A stretch of DNA of 5,160 bases from the NCBI GenBank assembly GCA_016218905.1, contig JACRCS010000661.1, forward strand, positions 1 to 5,160. Direction: 5' to 3'. Shown here in pieces: positions 1-5,160 of the stretch. The notes below the pieces were generated by a model. The model was not told the DNA's origin, searched no databases, and worked only from the letters and a program-made list of their open reading frames with translations. Numbering within the stretch: the first letter of the stretch is position 1; the number at the start of each line of letters is the position of its first letter. The position numbers were made by a program, and so were the translations under genes. This DNA comes from Deltaproteobacteria bacterium. GTDB taxonomy: Bacteria > Desulfobacterota_C > Deferrisomatia > Deferrisomatales > JACRMM01.

Positions 1-379
1 GGTTGTAGAACCAGCACCTATTCTCGAGGCAGACGTGCCCCGCGAGCGTCCCGACGCTCCGGATCTGGAAGGAGGCGACGCTCGCCGCCTCCGCGGCCAG
101 CGCGGGCGCCGTCTCGGCGACGTCGGGCGAGCCCTCCAGGGCGCGCAGGGTAGTCGCCGCCCCGAGGGCGAGGACGCCCGGTTCCTTCCGAACGTACTTC
201 AGCTCGGAGATGCCGCTCAGGTCGAGGGCGAGCTTCGGGCTCACGATCCCGAGCTTCAGGCGGGCGACGAGGTCGGTCCCGCCGCCGAGGACCTTCGCCT
301 CCGGGCCGCGCTCGGCGAGGACGGCGAGGGCCTCCTCGAGGGTCTTCGGTCTCTGGTACTCCAGCGGGTCGATTCTCAT
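1..379 (-). CDS. FAD-binding subunit of a molybdenum hydroxylase, HcrB-like (N-terminal part, runs off left edge)
   Basis: Only the first 126 codons are present. I read them from an ATG at 379-377, preceded by GGGAG at 392-388 with an 8-nt spacer. The ATG overlaps the TGA of the molybdopterin subunit (ATGA), so the two are probably translationally coupled. The fold is the CoxM/XdhB-type FAD domain: VLGGGTDLVARLKLG (residues 30-44) is the FAD pyrophosphate-binding loop, and SVGTLAGH (108-115) is the second flavin motif. It is followed by CLENRCWFYN, with Cys117 and Cys122. In 4-hydroxybenzoyl-CoA reductase β subunits and PaoB/YagS-type subunits, an RC(W/Y)-aromatic motif at this place starts an inserted loop carrying an extra [4Fe-4S] cluster. 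The remaining cluster cysteines lie off the window. Family role: FAD passes electrons between the iron-sulfur centres and the external donor or acceptor. The exact substrate is inferred from context. The domain call is firm; the HcrB-like assignment is moderate. Confidence 0.88.
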   Translation of the reverse strand, partial: MRIDPLEYQRPKTLEEALAVLAERGPEAKVLGGGTDLVARLKLGIVSPKLALDLSGISELKYVRKEPGVLALGAATTLRALEGSPDVAETAPALAAEAASVASFQIRSVGTLAGHVCLENRCWFYN

Positions 380-2679
380 CTCGCTTGCTCCCGGGCCTTC
401 TTCTCTTCCAAAGCTTTCAGGACCTTCTCCGGTGTGAAGGGCAGCTCGTGGACGCGCACGCCGATGGCGTCGTAGATGGCGTTGGCGATGGCCGGCATGG
501 TGGAGATGGAGGTACCCTCCCCCGACTCCTTCGCGCCGTACGGCCCCGCCGGATCGTTCGTCTCGATGTGCTCCGTGCGGATCCGCTCGGGGGCGTCCAT
601 GGCCGACGGCATGCCGTACATGTGGAACGAGGTGGCGAGGATCTGGCCCTTGTCGGTGGGGAGCTCCTCGTAGAGCACCTGCGCCTCGCCGATGATGACG
701 GACCCCTCCTGCTGCCCCTCGGTGAGGAGCGGGTTGATGGCGTACCCGGAGTCGTGGCTCACCACCATGTTCACGATCTTGACGTGCCCGGTCTCGGTGT
801 CGACCTCCACCTCGGCAGCCTGGGTGCCGAAGCTGTAGGCGCCGGAGAGGTTCCCTTCGCCGGTGACCAGGTTCACCATGCCGGTGCCGGGCGTCGCGCT
901 GCCGCGGCCGAGGAGCGGGGTGTCCTTGGAGTAGTAGGCGTGGCGCACCGCGCTCAGCCACGGCAGGCCCCGTTCGGGGCTCCCCTTGACGTAGACCTTG
1001 TGGTGCCCGATCTCGAGGTCCTCCGGGTCCGCCTCGAGCTTCTCGGCCACGAAGCTGAAGACCTGCCGGCGGATGTCGGCCGCCGCCGCCCGGGCGGCGT
1101 TCCCCGACGTGAAGGTAACGCGGCTCCCGTAGGTGCCGGGGTCGATGGGGGTCACCTCGGTGTCGTTCTGGGTCACGTGCACTTCGTCGAAGTCGAGGCC
1201 GAGTTCTTCGGCCACGATCTGGGCGAGCACGGTCTCGCACCCCTGCCCCACGTCGGTCGCGCCGGTCTGGAGCGTGACGCCGCCGTCCTCGTGGACCTTG
1301 ATCACGGCCGAGGCGGCGTTGTGGCCCCCCATCCGCGCCCCCGTGCACTGCGAGTTGGACGCGATCCCGATCCCGCGGGCCTTCGTCCCTTCCTGCTTCT
1401 TCCGGCTCTTGCGCCCCTTCCAGTCGACGACCTCCGCCGTCCGCAGCAGTGACTCCGTGAGTCCGCAGCTATTGATGACGAAGCCGTTGCAGCTCGTCTC
1501 TCCCGCCGTGTAGGCGTTCTTGAGGCGGATCTCCAAGGGGTCGATCCCGAGCTCCTCGGCGATCATCTCGAGCTGCTGCTCGGCGGCGAAGCGCGTCTGC
1601 GGGAGCCCGTGGCCCCGCAAGGCGCCGGCGAAGGGCTTGTTCGTATAGACCCGGTACGCGTCGTACTTCAGATTGGGCACCCGGAAGGGCACGCCGAGGA
1701 AGGCGCCGGCGAGATAGATGCTGAGCGCGCCGACGCTCGAGTAGGCGCCGCCGTCGGCGACGAGCTTGCACTCGACCCCGGTGAGGGTGCCGTCCTTCTT
1801 CACGCCCGTCTTGAGGCGGATCACCATGGCGTGGCGGCGGCGGGCGCCGATCAGGACCTCCTCCTGGTCGTAGACGATCTTCACGGGCCGGCCGGTCTTC
1901 TTCGAGAGCAGGGCGGCGGCGAAGTCGAGCGCGATGGGCTCCTGCTTCCCGCCGAAGCCCCCGCCCACGTAGGGAGAGATGAGCCGCACCTGGCTCGGGG
2001 GGACGTCGAGGCTCCGGGCGAGGTTTCGGTACACGATGTAGGGGCTCTGCTTCGAGCCCTGGAGGGTGATCTTGCCCCCGGCGTCCCATTGGACGAGCGT
2101 CGCGTGGGGCTCGATGAAGCCGTGGACGATCGACTGGGTGACGAACCGGTCCTCCCGGACGTAGTAGGAGTCCTTGAACGCCTGCTCCACGTCCCCGAAG
2201 TTCATGTGGGTCTGGACGCTGACGTTGTTCTCCACGTGGTCGTGGAGCTGCGGCGCGCCGGGGAGCATCGCCTCCTCGGGGTCGAAGACGGCGGGGAGCT
2301 CCTCGTACTCCACCCGGATGAGGTCGAGGGCCTCCTCGGCGACGTCCTTGTCGACGGCCGCCACGGCCGCGAGCTCGTCGCCGATGTAGCGGACCTTGTC
2401 CCGACAGAGGGGATACTGGTCGCGCGTCGACGGGAGGAAGCCGTACTTGACGGGCGGGAAGTCCTGCCCGGTCACCACCGCCCGCACGCCCGGCAGCCGC
2501 TCGGCCCGGCTCGTGTCGATGTGGAGGATCTTCGCGTGGGGGACGTGGCTCCGGAGCACCCTTCCCCAGAGCATCCCCGGCACCGCCAGATCGGCCGCGA
2601 ACTTCGCGTCTCCCGTCGCCTTGAGCGCCGCGTCGGCCTTCGGCAGGCGTTGACCGACTACTCTGTATTTGTTGGCCAT
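376..2679 (-). CDS. Molybdopterin-binding catalytic subunit, xanthine dehydrogenase family (4-hydroxybenzoyl-CoA reductase α-like)
   Basis: The 767-residue protein has the usual length for the stand-alone large subunit of xanthine-dehydrogenase-family enzymes. Visible motifs are the N-terminal ATGDAKFAAD (residues 21-30), GFIEPHA (187-193), the cofactor loop GGGFGGK (239-245), GALRGHGLPQ (352-361), DVGQG (476-480), TYGSR (516-520) and GPYGAKESGE (712-721). Glu721 matches the catalytic base of the family. The CO-dehydrogenase signature AYRCSFR is absent, so it is not a true CoxL. RGHG, together with the neighbouring 4Fe-4S-type flavin subunit and CoA ligase, favours the hydroxybenzoyl-CoA reductase branch, which reductively removes a ring hydroxyl from an aryl-CoA. 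Another aromatic or N-heterocycle hydroxylase remains possible. I chose ATG 2679 because GGAG (2690-2687) sits 7 nt upstream; a TTG at 2694 would place that site inside the gene. The protein is expected to be cytoplasmic. Confidence 0.93.
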   Translation of the reverse strand: MANKYRVVGQRLPKADAALKATGDAKFAADLAVPGMLWGRVLRSHVPHAKILHIDTSRAERLPGVRAVVTGQDFPPVKYGFLPSTRDQYPLCRDKVRYIGDELAAVAAVDKDVAEEALDLIRVEYEELPAVFDPEEAMLPGAPQLHDHVENNVSVQTHMNFGDVEQAFKDSYYVREDRFVTQSIVHGFIEPHATLVQWDAGGKITLQGSKQSPYIVYRNLARSLDVPPSQVRLISPYVGGGFGGKQEPIALDFAAALLSKKTGRPVKIVYDQEEVLIGARRRHAMVIRLKTGVKKDGTLTGVECKLVADGGAYSSVGALSIYLAGAFLGVPFRVPNLKYDAYRVYTNKPFAGALRGHGLPQTRFAAEQQLEMIAEELGIDPLEIRLKNAYTAGETSCNGFVINSCGLTESLLRTAEVVDWKGRKSRKKQEGTKARGIGIASNSQCTGARMGGHNAASAVIKVHEDGGVTLQTGATDVGQGCETVLAQIVAEELGLDFDEVHVTQNDTEVTPIDPGTYGSRVTFTSGNAARAAAADIRRQVFSFVAEKLEADPEDLEIGHHKVYVKGSPERGLPWLSAVRHAYYSKDTPLLGRGSATPGTGMVNLVTGEGNLSGAYSFGTQAAEVEVDTETGHVKIVNMVVSHDSGYAINPLLTEGQQEGSVIIGEAQVLYEELPTDKGQILATSFHMYGMPSAMDAPERIRTEHIETNDPAGPYGAKESGEGTSISTMPAIANAIYDAIGVRVHELPFTPEKVLKALEEKKAREQAR

Positions 2680-2686
2680 GTTTTTG

Positions 2687-2690
2687 CTCC
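2687..2690 (-). promoter_or_regulatory. Shine-Dalgarno of the molybdopterin subunit gene
   Basis: GGAG lies 7 nt upstream of the ATG at 2679-2677. It decides between that ATG and an in-frame TTG five codons earlier (2694), which would overlap the site. It lies immediately after the heptamer array. Confidence 0.75.
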
Positions 2691-2694
2691 GCAA

Positions 2695-2810
2695 AAAGCT
2701 ATCAGCATTTAGCCGTTAGCAGTTAGCAATAAAGAGAGCAACTAGCCCTTAGCGATTAGCAGTTAGGTAAAGACCGTACTCCTAAAGACTAAAAGCTAAT
2801 AGCTAACAGC
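2695..2810 (-). repeat. Degenerate 7-bp tandem repeat array filling the ligase-molybdopterin subunit spacer
   Basis: On the minus strand GCT recurs every 7 bases in three phase blocks. Block A ends at 2810, 2803 and 2796 (GCTGTTA, GCTATTA, GCTTTTA). Block B starts at 2767, 2760, 2753, 2746 and 2739 (the first unit is CCTAACT, then GCTAATC, GCTAAGG, GCTAGTT, GCTCTCT). Block C starts at 2727, 2720, 2713, 2706 and 2699 (GCTAACT, GCTAACG, GCTAAAT, GCTGATA, GCTTTTT). A 5-base insertion separates B from C, and about 20 irregular bases separate A from B. The array begins at the base after the ligase TGA and ends just before the next gene's GGAG, so it occupies essentially the whole spacer. It is far more AT-rich than the flanking genes. 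Short heptameric tandem repeats (STRRs) are known from cyanobacteria; whether this is related is unknown. No function can be assigned. Confidence 0.85.
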
Positions 2811-4439
2811 TCATCTTCTCAGCTTCTCTCGGCTCTCGTCGTTGCTCGCGATCTCCTGAATCGAACCGGGGCCGAACTTCCGATACTTGACGCCGCCGGC
2901 CAGTCTCGGGAAGGACTCGAAGATGCTGAGCTCCTCGGGGAGCTTGTACTTGGCGATCTTGGGCTCGAGGAAGGTCCGCAGCTCGGCCAGGGTCGGCTTC
3001 TCCTCCCCGGCGGGAACGACGCAGACGCAGATGCTCTCGCCCAGCACCGGGTTCGGCGTGGAGGTGACGCACACCTCTTTGATCTTGGGGTGCTCGATGA
3101 GGAGGCTCTCCAGGTCCGCGGGCACGATCTTCAGCCCTCCGCGGTTGATCTGTTCCTTGAGTCGCCCCATCATCCGAATGAAGCCGTACTCGTCTTTCAT
3201 GACCATGTCGCCGGTGTGGAACCATCCCTCCGCGTCGAAGGAGCGGGCCGTCTCGGCAGGGTTGTTCCAGTACTCCTTGAAGATCTCGCCGCGGTAGACG
3301 AGCTCCCCCACCTCTCCGGGGCCGAGGTGCTTCCCGGTCTCGGGGTCCTTTACGCTCGCCTCGCCCTCCAGGGCCTTGCCGATGGAGGTGTAGCGCCGCT
3401 GGCGATCCTCCTTGGGATCGCAGAGGATCCCGATCCCGCCGATCTCCGCCATGCCCCAGTGGTGGACGAGGTCGAGGTGCATCTCGTTCAGTGCCCGCTC
3501 GAACACCTCCGGAGGCCAGACGAACCCGCCGGCGAGCCCGGTGCGGAGCGAGCTGACGTCGTACTTCTTGAAGTTCGGCGCCTGCGTGGACATCAGGATG
3601 TGGGCCGGGGCGCAGTGATAGAGGGCGACCCGGTGCTCCTGGATGAGCTGCAGGGACTTCTCCACGTGGAACTCGGGCATGAGGACCACCGAGCCCTGGG
3701 TGGCCATCGGGAGCATGAGCGCGGTCGCGCCGCCGAGGGGGTGGAAGAGGGGCAACTGGGCGATCGTCACGTCGTCGGCCGTGATCTCCAGCGGGTCGAT
3801 GTTGACCGTGCCCCGGAGGATCGCCGTGTAGTGGGTGTGCGCCGCCGCCTTGGGGATGCCCGTCGTCCCGCCCGTGTTATAGAAGAGGACGTACTCTTTC
3901 CTGGGCTCGATGGAAGGCCTCTCGAAACCCTTCCCGGCGTTCTCGTCCTGGAGCTTCGCCAGATCTCCGACCGGGTCGCCCGGCCTCGGGTCGAGGACGA
4001 TCACGTGCTCCAGGTCCGGCAGGTTCCCCCGGATTTCTCCGAGCATTTTGAGGTAGTCGAAGCCCTTCAGCTCCCGGTGGAAGATGGCGACCTTGGATCC
4101 CGAGTTCCTGAGCGTGAACTCGATCTCCTCGAGCCGGTACGCCGGGTTGCTCCACGCCGTGATCGCGCCGAGCTTCGCCACCCCGAAGAAGCTGTAGACG
4201 AGCTCCGGGACGTTCTCGAGACAGACGGCCACGCGGTCGCCCTTCCGGACGCCGAGGCGCTGGAGCCCGGCAGCGATGGCGTTCGACCTCTCCTCGATTT
4301 CCCGATACGTGATCCGCCGGTCCTCGTGGATGAGGGCGACCTTCTCCGGGGCGAGGCTCGCGCTCCTCGTCAGCATGTCGCCCACCGTCAGGATCTCCAC
4401 GTCGCGCCGTTCGGTCAGTCGGCCCCAGCGATGCTCCAC
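2811..4439 (-). CDS. AMP-forming acyl/aryl-CoA ligase (ANL superfamily)
   Basis: The predicted 542-residue protein carries the ordered motifs of adenylate-forming acid-CoA ligases. A3 is NTGGTTGIPK (residues 188-197; P-loop, with the GG variant seen in EntE/DhbE-like aryl-acid adenylating enzymes). The substrate-pocket region is LFHPLGG (231-237), A5 is HWGMAE (327-332), A7 is GWFHTGD (405-411) and A8 is GRLKEQINRGG (425-435). In A10, around PRLAGGVKYRK (511-521), the lysine is one place later than usual. The reaction is acid + ATP + CoA to acyl-CoA + AMP + PPi. The neighbouring hydroxybenzoyl-CoA-reductase-like genes suggest an aromatic acid substrate such as a hydroxybenzoate, but specificity cannot be read here. 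I placed the start at GTG 4439, behind AAGGAG with 6 nt spacing. The frame stays open upstream to 4790, but that stretch is low-complexity, resembles no ligase, and contains the promoter. The gene is first in its operon. Confidence 0.92.
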   Translation of the reverse strand: MEHRWGRLTERRDVEILTVGDMLTRSASLAPEKVALIHEDRRITYREIEERSNAIAAGLQRLGVRKGDRVAVCLENVPELVYSFFGVAKLGAITAWSNPAYRLEEIEFTLRNSGSKVAIFHRELKGFDYLKMLGEIRGNLPDLEHVIVLDPRPGDPVGDLAKLQDENAGKGFERPSIEPRKEYVLFYNTGGTTGIPKAAAHTHYTAILRGTVNIDPLEITADDVTIAQLPLFHPLGGATALMLPMATQGSVVLMPEFHVEKSLQLIQEHRVALYHCAPAHILMSTQAPNFKKYDVSSLRTGLAGGFVWPPEVFERALNEMHLDLVHHWGMAEIGGIGILCDPKEDRQRRYTSIGKALEGEASVKDPETGKHLGPGEVGELVYRGEIFKEYWNNPAETARSFDAEGWFHTGDMVMKDEYGFIRMMGRLKEQINRGGLKIVPADLESLLIEHPKIKEVCVTSTPNPVLGESICVCVVPAGEEKPTLAELRTFLEPKIAKYKLPEELSIFESFPRLAGGVKYRKFGPGSIQEIASNDESREKLRR

Positions 4440-4445
4440 GTCGAT

Positions 4446-4451
4446 CTCCTT
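4446..4451 (-). promoter_or_regulatory. Shine-Dalgarno fixing the GTG start of the ligase
   Basis: AAGGAG is followed by six bases and then GTG at 4439-4437. It is the only strong ribosome-binding site near the point where ligase homology should begin. It therefore overrides the longer open frame, whose first ATG is at 4790. Confidence 0.8.
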
Positions 4452-4520
4452 CCAGCTTGGGTGGACTGATGCTCGCCCGCGGGAAAGGTTCGGGCGAATG
4501 TATTCTGGCTTGAGGCCGCT

Positions 4521-4536
4521 AGCAAACACTGTGCCG
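4521..4536 (-). promoter_or_regulatory. σ54 (RpoN) -24/-12 promoter for the ligase operon
   Basis: On the minus strand the sequence is CGGCAC, five bases, then TTGCT, against the consensus TGGCAC-N5-TTGCA/T. The invariant GG (4535-4534) and GC (4523-4522) are separated by exactly 10 bases, as σ54 requires. Only the first base (C for T) departs from the -24 box. Transcription would start near 4511, giving a leader of about 70 nt before the ligase GTG. The site lies in a noncoding gap upstream of a catabolic operon, where such promoters are expected. No σ70 promoter of similar quality was seen. Confidence 0.78.
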
Positions 4537-4590
4537 ACCAATAGAACGCCGGCCGGTCGGGAACTTCGGGCGCCGCTGGAGGGATGCAAT

Positions 4591-4602
4591 GAAAGATCTT
4601 TC
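4591..4602. promoter_or_regulatory. Proximal inverted repeat, candidate activator-binding site
   Basis: GAAAGATCTTTC is a perfect 12-bp palindrome. On the minus strand it reads GGAAAGATCTTTCATT with its flanks, nearly the same as the copy at 4682-4694. Its centre is about 85 bp upstream of the predicted σ54 start site, within the usual range for enhancer-binding proteins. The binding protein is not identified. Confidence 0.55.
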
Positions 4603-4681
4603 CAGCCGCCCCTCGCGCGCACGGCCGGGGACCGATGGAATGCGCAGGAGCCTAAGGACGGAAACGGTCTGAAAAGGGAGT

Positions 4682-4694
4682 GAAAGACTCTTTC
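4682..4694. promoter_or_regulatory. Distal inverted repeat, second candidate activator-binding site
   Basis: GAAAGA-C-TCTTTC is an inverted repeat with perfect 6-bp arms around one central base. On the minus strand the core with flanks is GGAAAGAGTCTTTCACT, matching the proximal copy except for the central base and one flank base. It sits about 91 bp further upstream, roughly 175 bp from the predicted start site. A terminator is unlikely, because the one-base centre cannot form a hairpin loop and no T-run follows. Confidence 0.55.
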
Positions 4695-4749
4695 CCTCTT
4701 GCCCTCTCGTGGCCCAGGCCATCCACCGCAACAGCCGCCCCTAGACGAA

Positions 4750-4763
4750 CACCTAACACCTAA
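4750..4763 (-). repeat. Two tandem TTAGGTG heptamers at the stop codon of the YHS-like gene
   Basis: On the minus strand, TTAGGTGTTAGGTG begins inside the last codons of the small gene (the TAG stop is part of unit one). It is followed by a further TT, giving just over two perfect 7-bp units. Unit length and TTAG core recall the longer array at 2695-2810, which also abuts a stop codon. Confidence 0.6.
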
Positions 4764-5005
4764 ACCTTCTCCTCGTAGGCGCGACGGCACGCTTCACTGC
4801 AGAAGTGCGTCTCTCCCCGGCCCCGGAGAGAGGTCGCCTTGGGGACGTACACTCCGCACTGGGGATCCTGCACGAGCTCGCCTCCGTCGATGCGCCGGCC
4901 GTCGACGGGCGGCGGCGTCCTCGGCCGCTCCGCGGGTGCGGTAAGGAGCTTCCAGCACTTCACGACTGCCCAGATGATGAGCAGGTAGAGCAGGAGCTTG
5001 ATCAA
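4760..5005 (-). CDS. Small membrane-anchored protein with YHS/TRASH-like cysteine cluster
   Basis: This 81-residue protein starts at TTG 5005, with GGAG about 9 nt upstream. A single hydrophobic helix (residues 2-20, [12 protein letters not shown] core) would anchor it in the membrane. A Pro/Arg-rich linker (about 24-36) leads to a C-terminal domain containing DPQCGVYVP (47-55) and [13 protein letters not shown] (67-79). Cys50, Cys69 and Cys73 are arranged as in YHS and TRASH-type metal-binding modules (DPVCG...FCS..C...Y/F). Short proteins of this layout are common in deltaproteobacteria; the metal and function are not known to me. Its start overlaps the stop of the preceding gene (TTGA), so they are probably co-translated. 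The frame remains open upstream to the window edge, but that extension is Gly/Pro/Arg-rich and lies antiphase to the better-looking upstream gene. It is probably unrelated to the ligase operon. Confidence 0.8.
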   Translation of the reverse strand: MIKLLLYLLIIWAVVKCWKLLTAPAERPRTPPPVDGRRIDGGELVQDPQCGVYVPKATSLRGRGETHFCSEACRRAYEEKV

Positions 5006-5160
5006 CTTGGGTTTCTCCAGGGACCCGGCCCCGGCCAGCGGGTCGCGGCCAGGCGGTCCACTCCTTCCAGGGGTCCGAGCGCCTCCAACAGCTCCGCCAC
5101 CGTCCGGCCCAGGGTCGGGTGCCGGGCCGTCGCGGCGATCTCTGCCAGGGGCGCGAGAAC
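5002..5160 (-). CDS. C-terminal end of an unrecognised protein (partial, runs off right edge)
   Basis: The last 52 codons are visible, ending in TGA at 5004-5002. The reading frame is the one with the best codon character: third positions are mostly G or C, and the peptide is Leu/Ala/Glu-rich and looks helical (for example [20 protein letters not shown]). The other two minus-strand frames give Arg/Pro/Gly-rich sequence. No motif identifies the family. The stop overlaps the TTG of the YHS-like gene by four bases, which supports both gene calls and implies a shared transcript coming from the right. The end of the peptide ([12 protein letters not shown]) looks disordered. Confidence 0.6.
   Translation of the reverse strand, partial: VLAPLAEIAATARHPTLGRTVAELLEALGPLEGVDRLAATRWPGPGPWRNPS

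Larger units (their letters stand above)
4440..4759 (-). other. Intergenic regulatory region between the YHS-like gene and the ligase
   Basis: This 320-base gap holds, in reading order on the minus strand, the end of a short heptamer repeat, the distal and proximal GAAAGA/TCTTTC inverted repeats, the σ54 promoter, a roughly 70-nt leader, and the ligase Shine-Dalgarno. A 12-base palindrome TGGCC-CA-GGCCA lies at 4710-4721, but its loop is too small for a hairpin terminator. I saw no intrinsic terminator for the upstream genes, no RNA gene and no convincing coding sequence. A ligase-frame open stretch here translates to an Arg/Ser/Gly-rich sequence without recognisable domains. Confidence 0.7.

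Noticed and set aside
376..2679. Aerobic CO dehydrogenase large subunit (CoxL)
   Set aside because: The AYRCSFR active-site signature is absent, and the neighbouring CoA ligase and 4Fe-4S-type flavin subunit point to aryl-CoA chemistry.
2680..2694. TTG start at 2694 for the molybdopterin subunit
   Set aside because: The ribosome-binding site for the ATG at 2679 lies inside this extension, and the five added residues precede the usual family N-terminus.
2695..2810. CRISPR array or intrinsic terminator in the ligase-molybdopterin subunit spacer
   Set aside because: The repeat unit is 7 bp with no unique spacers, and there is no GC-rich stem followed by a T-run.
385..4469. Long plus-strand open frames (for example 385-1452, 1609-2712, 3090-4469)
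   Set aside because: They lie antisense to strongly supported genes, and their translations are Arg/Gly/Val/Leu-rich with no motifs. They are expected mirror frames of GC-rich coding DNA.
4710..4721. TGGCC-CA-GGCCA palindrome as a terminator for the upstream genes
   Set aside because: The two-base loop is too small for a stable hairpin and no T-run follows on the minus strand.
4440..4790. N-terminal extension of the ligase to an ATG at 4790
   Set aside because: The extra 117 residues resemble no ligase, overlap the YHS-like gene's end and span the σ54 promoter. GTG 4439 has a strong Shine-Dalgarno and gives the normal family length.

Overview
The window is GC-rich, gene-dense bacterial DNA with every gene on the minus strand, so it reads right to left. 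The content is a σ54-type promoter, an acyl/aryl-CoA ligase, a molybdenum hydroxylase of the 4-hydroxybenzoyl-CoA reductase type, and a small TTG-started YHS-like membrane protein. This points to an anaerobic or facultative Gram-negative bacterium. Desulfobacterota/deltaproteobacteria, NC10 or Rokubacteria would fit, but the phylum cannot be fixed from this sequence alone.

Layout along the minus strand. (1) 5160-5002: the last 52 codons of an unrecognised gene. (2) 5005-4760: an 81-residue membrane-anchored protein with a YHS/TRASH-like cysteine cluster, whose TTG start overlaps the previous stop (TTGA). (3) 4759-4440: a 320-base regulatory gap. It holds a strong -24/-12 (σ54) promoter match and, upstream of it, two near-identical GAAAGA/TCTTTC inverted repeats about 91 bp apart, in the right place to be activator sites. 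(4) 4439-2811: an AMP-forming acyl/aryl-CoA ligase with a GTG start behind an AAGGAG Shine-Dalgarno. (5) 2810-2695: a spacer built almost wholly from degenerate 7-bp units (GCTAAnn/GCTnTTA), running from the ligase stop codon to the next ribosome-binding site. (6) 2679-376: the large molybdopterin-binding subunit of a xanthine-dehydrogenase-family enzyme. (7) 379-1: the N-terminal 126 residues of the FAD-binding subunit, overlapping by ATGA and running off the left edge just as its [4Fe-4S]-type cysteine motif begins.

As a unit, the ligase would form a CoA thioester of an aromatic (or cyclic) acid. The molybdenum enzyme would then act on that thioester, by analogy with 4-hydroxybenzoyl-CoA reductase removing a ring hydroxyl to give benzoyl-CoA. 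The third subunit (2Fe-2S) is not in the window and would be expected beyond the left edge. The promoter architecture suggests the operon is switched on by a σ54 activator responding to substrate or growth state. The least explained items are the heptamer array, the paired inverted repeats, and a shifted lysine in the ligase A10 motif.
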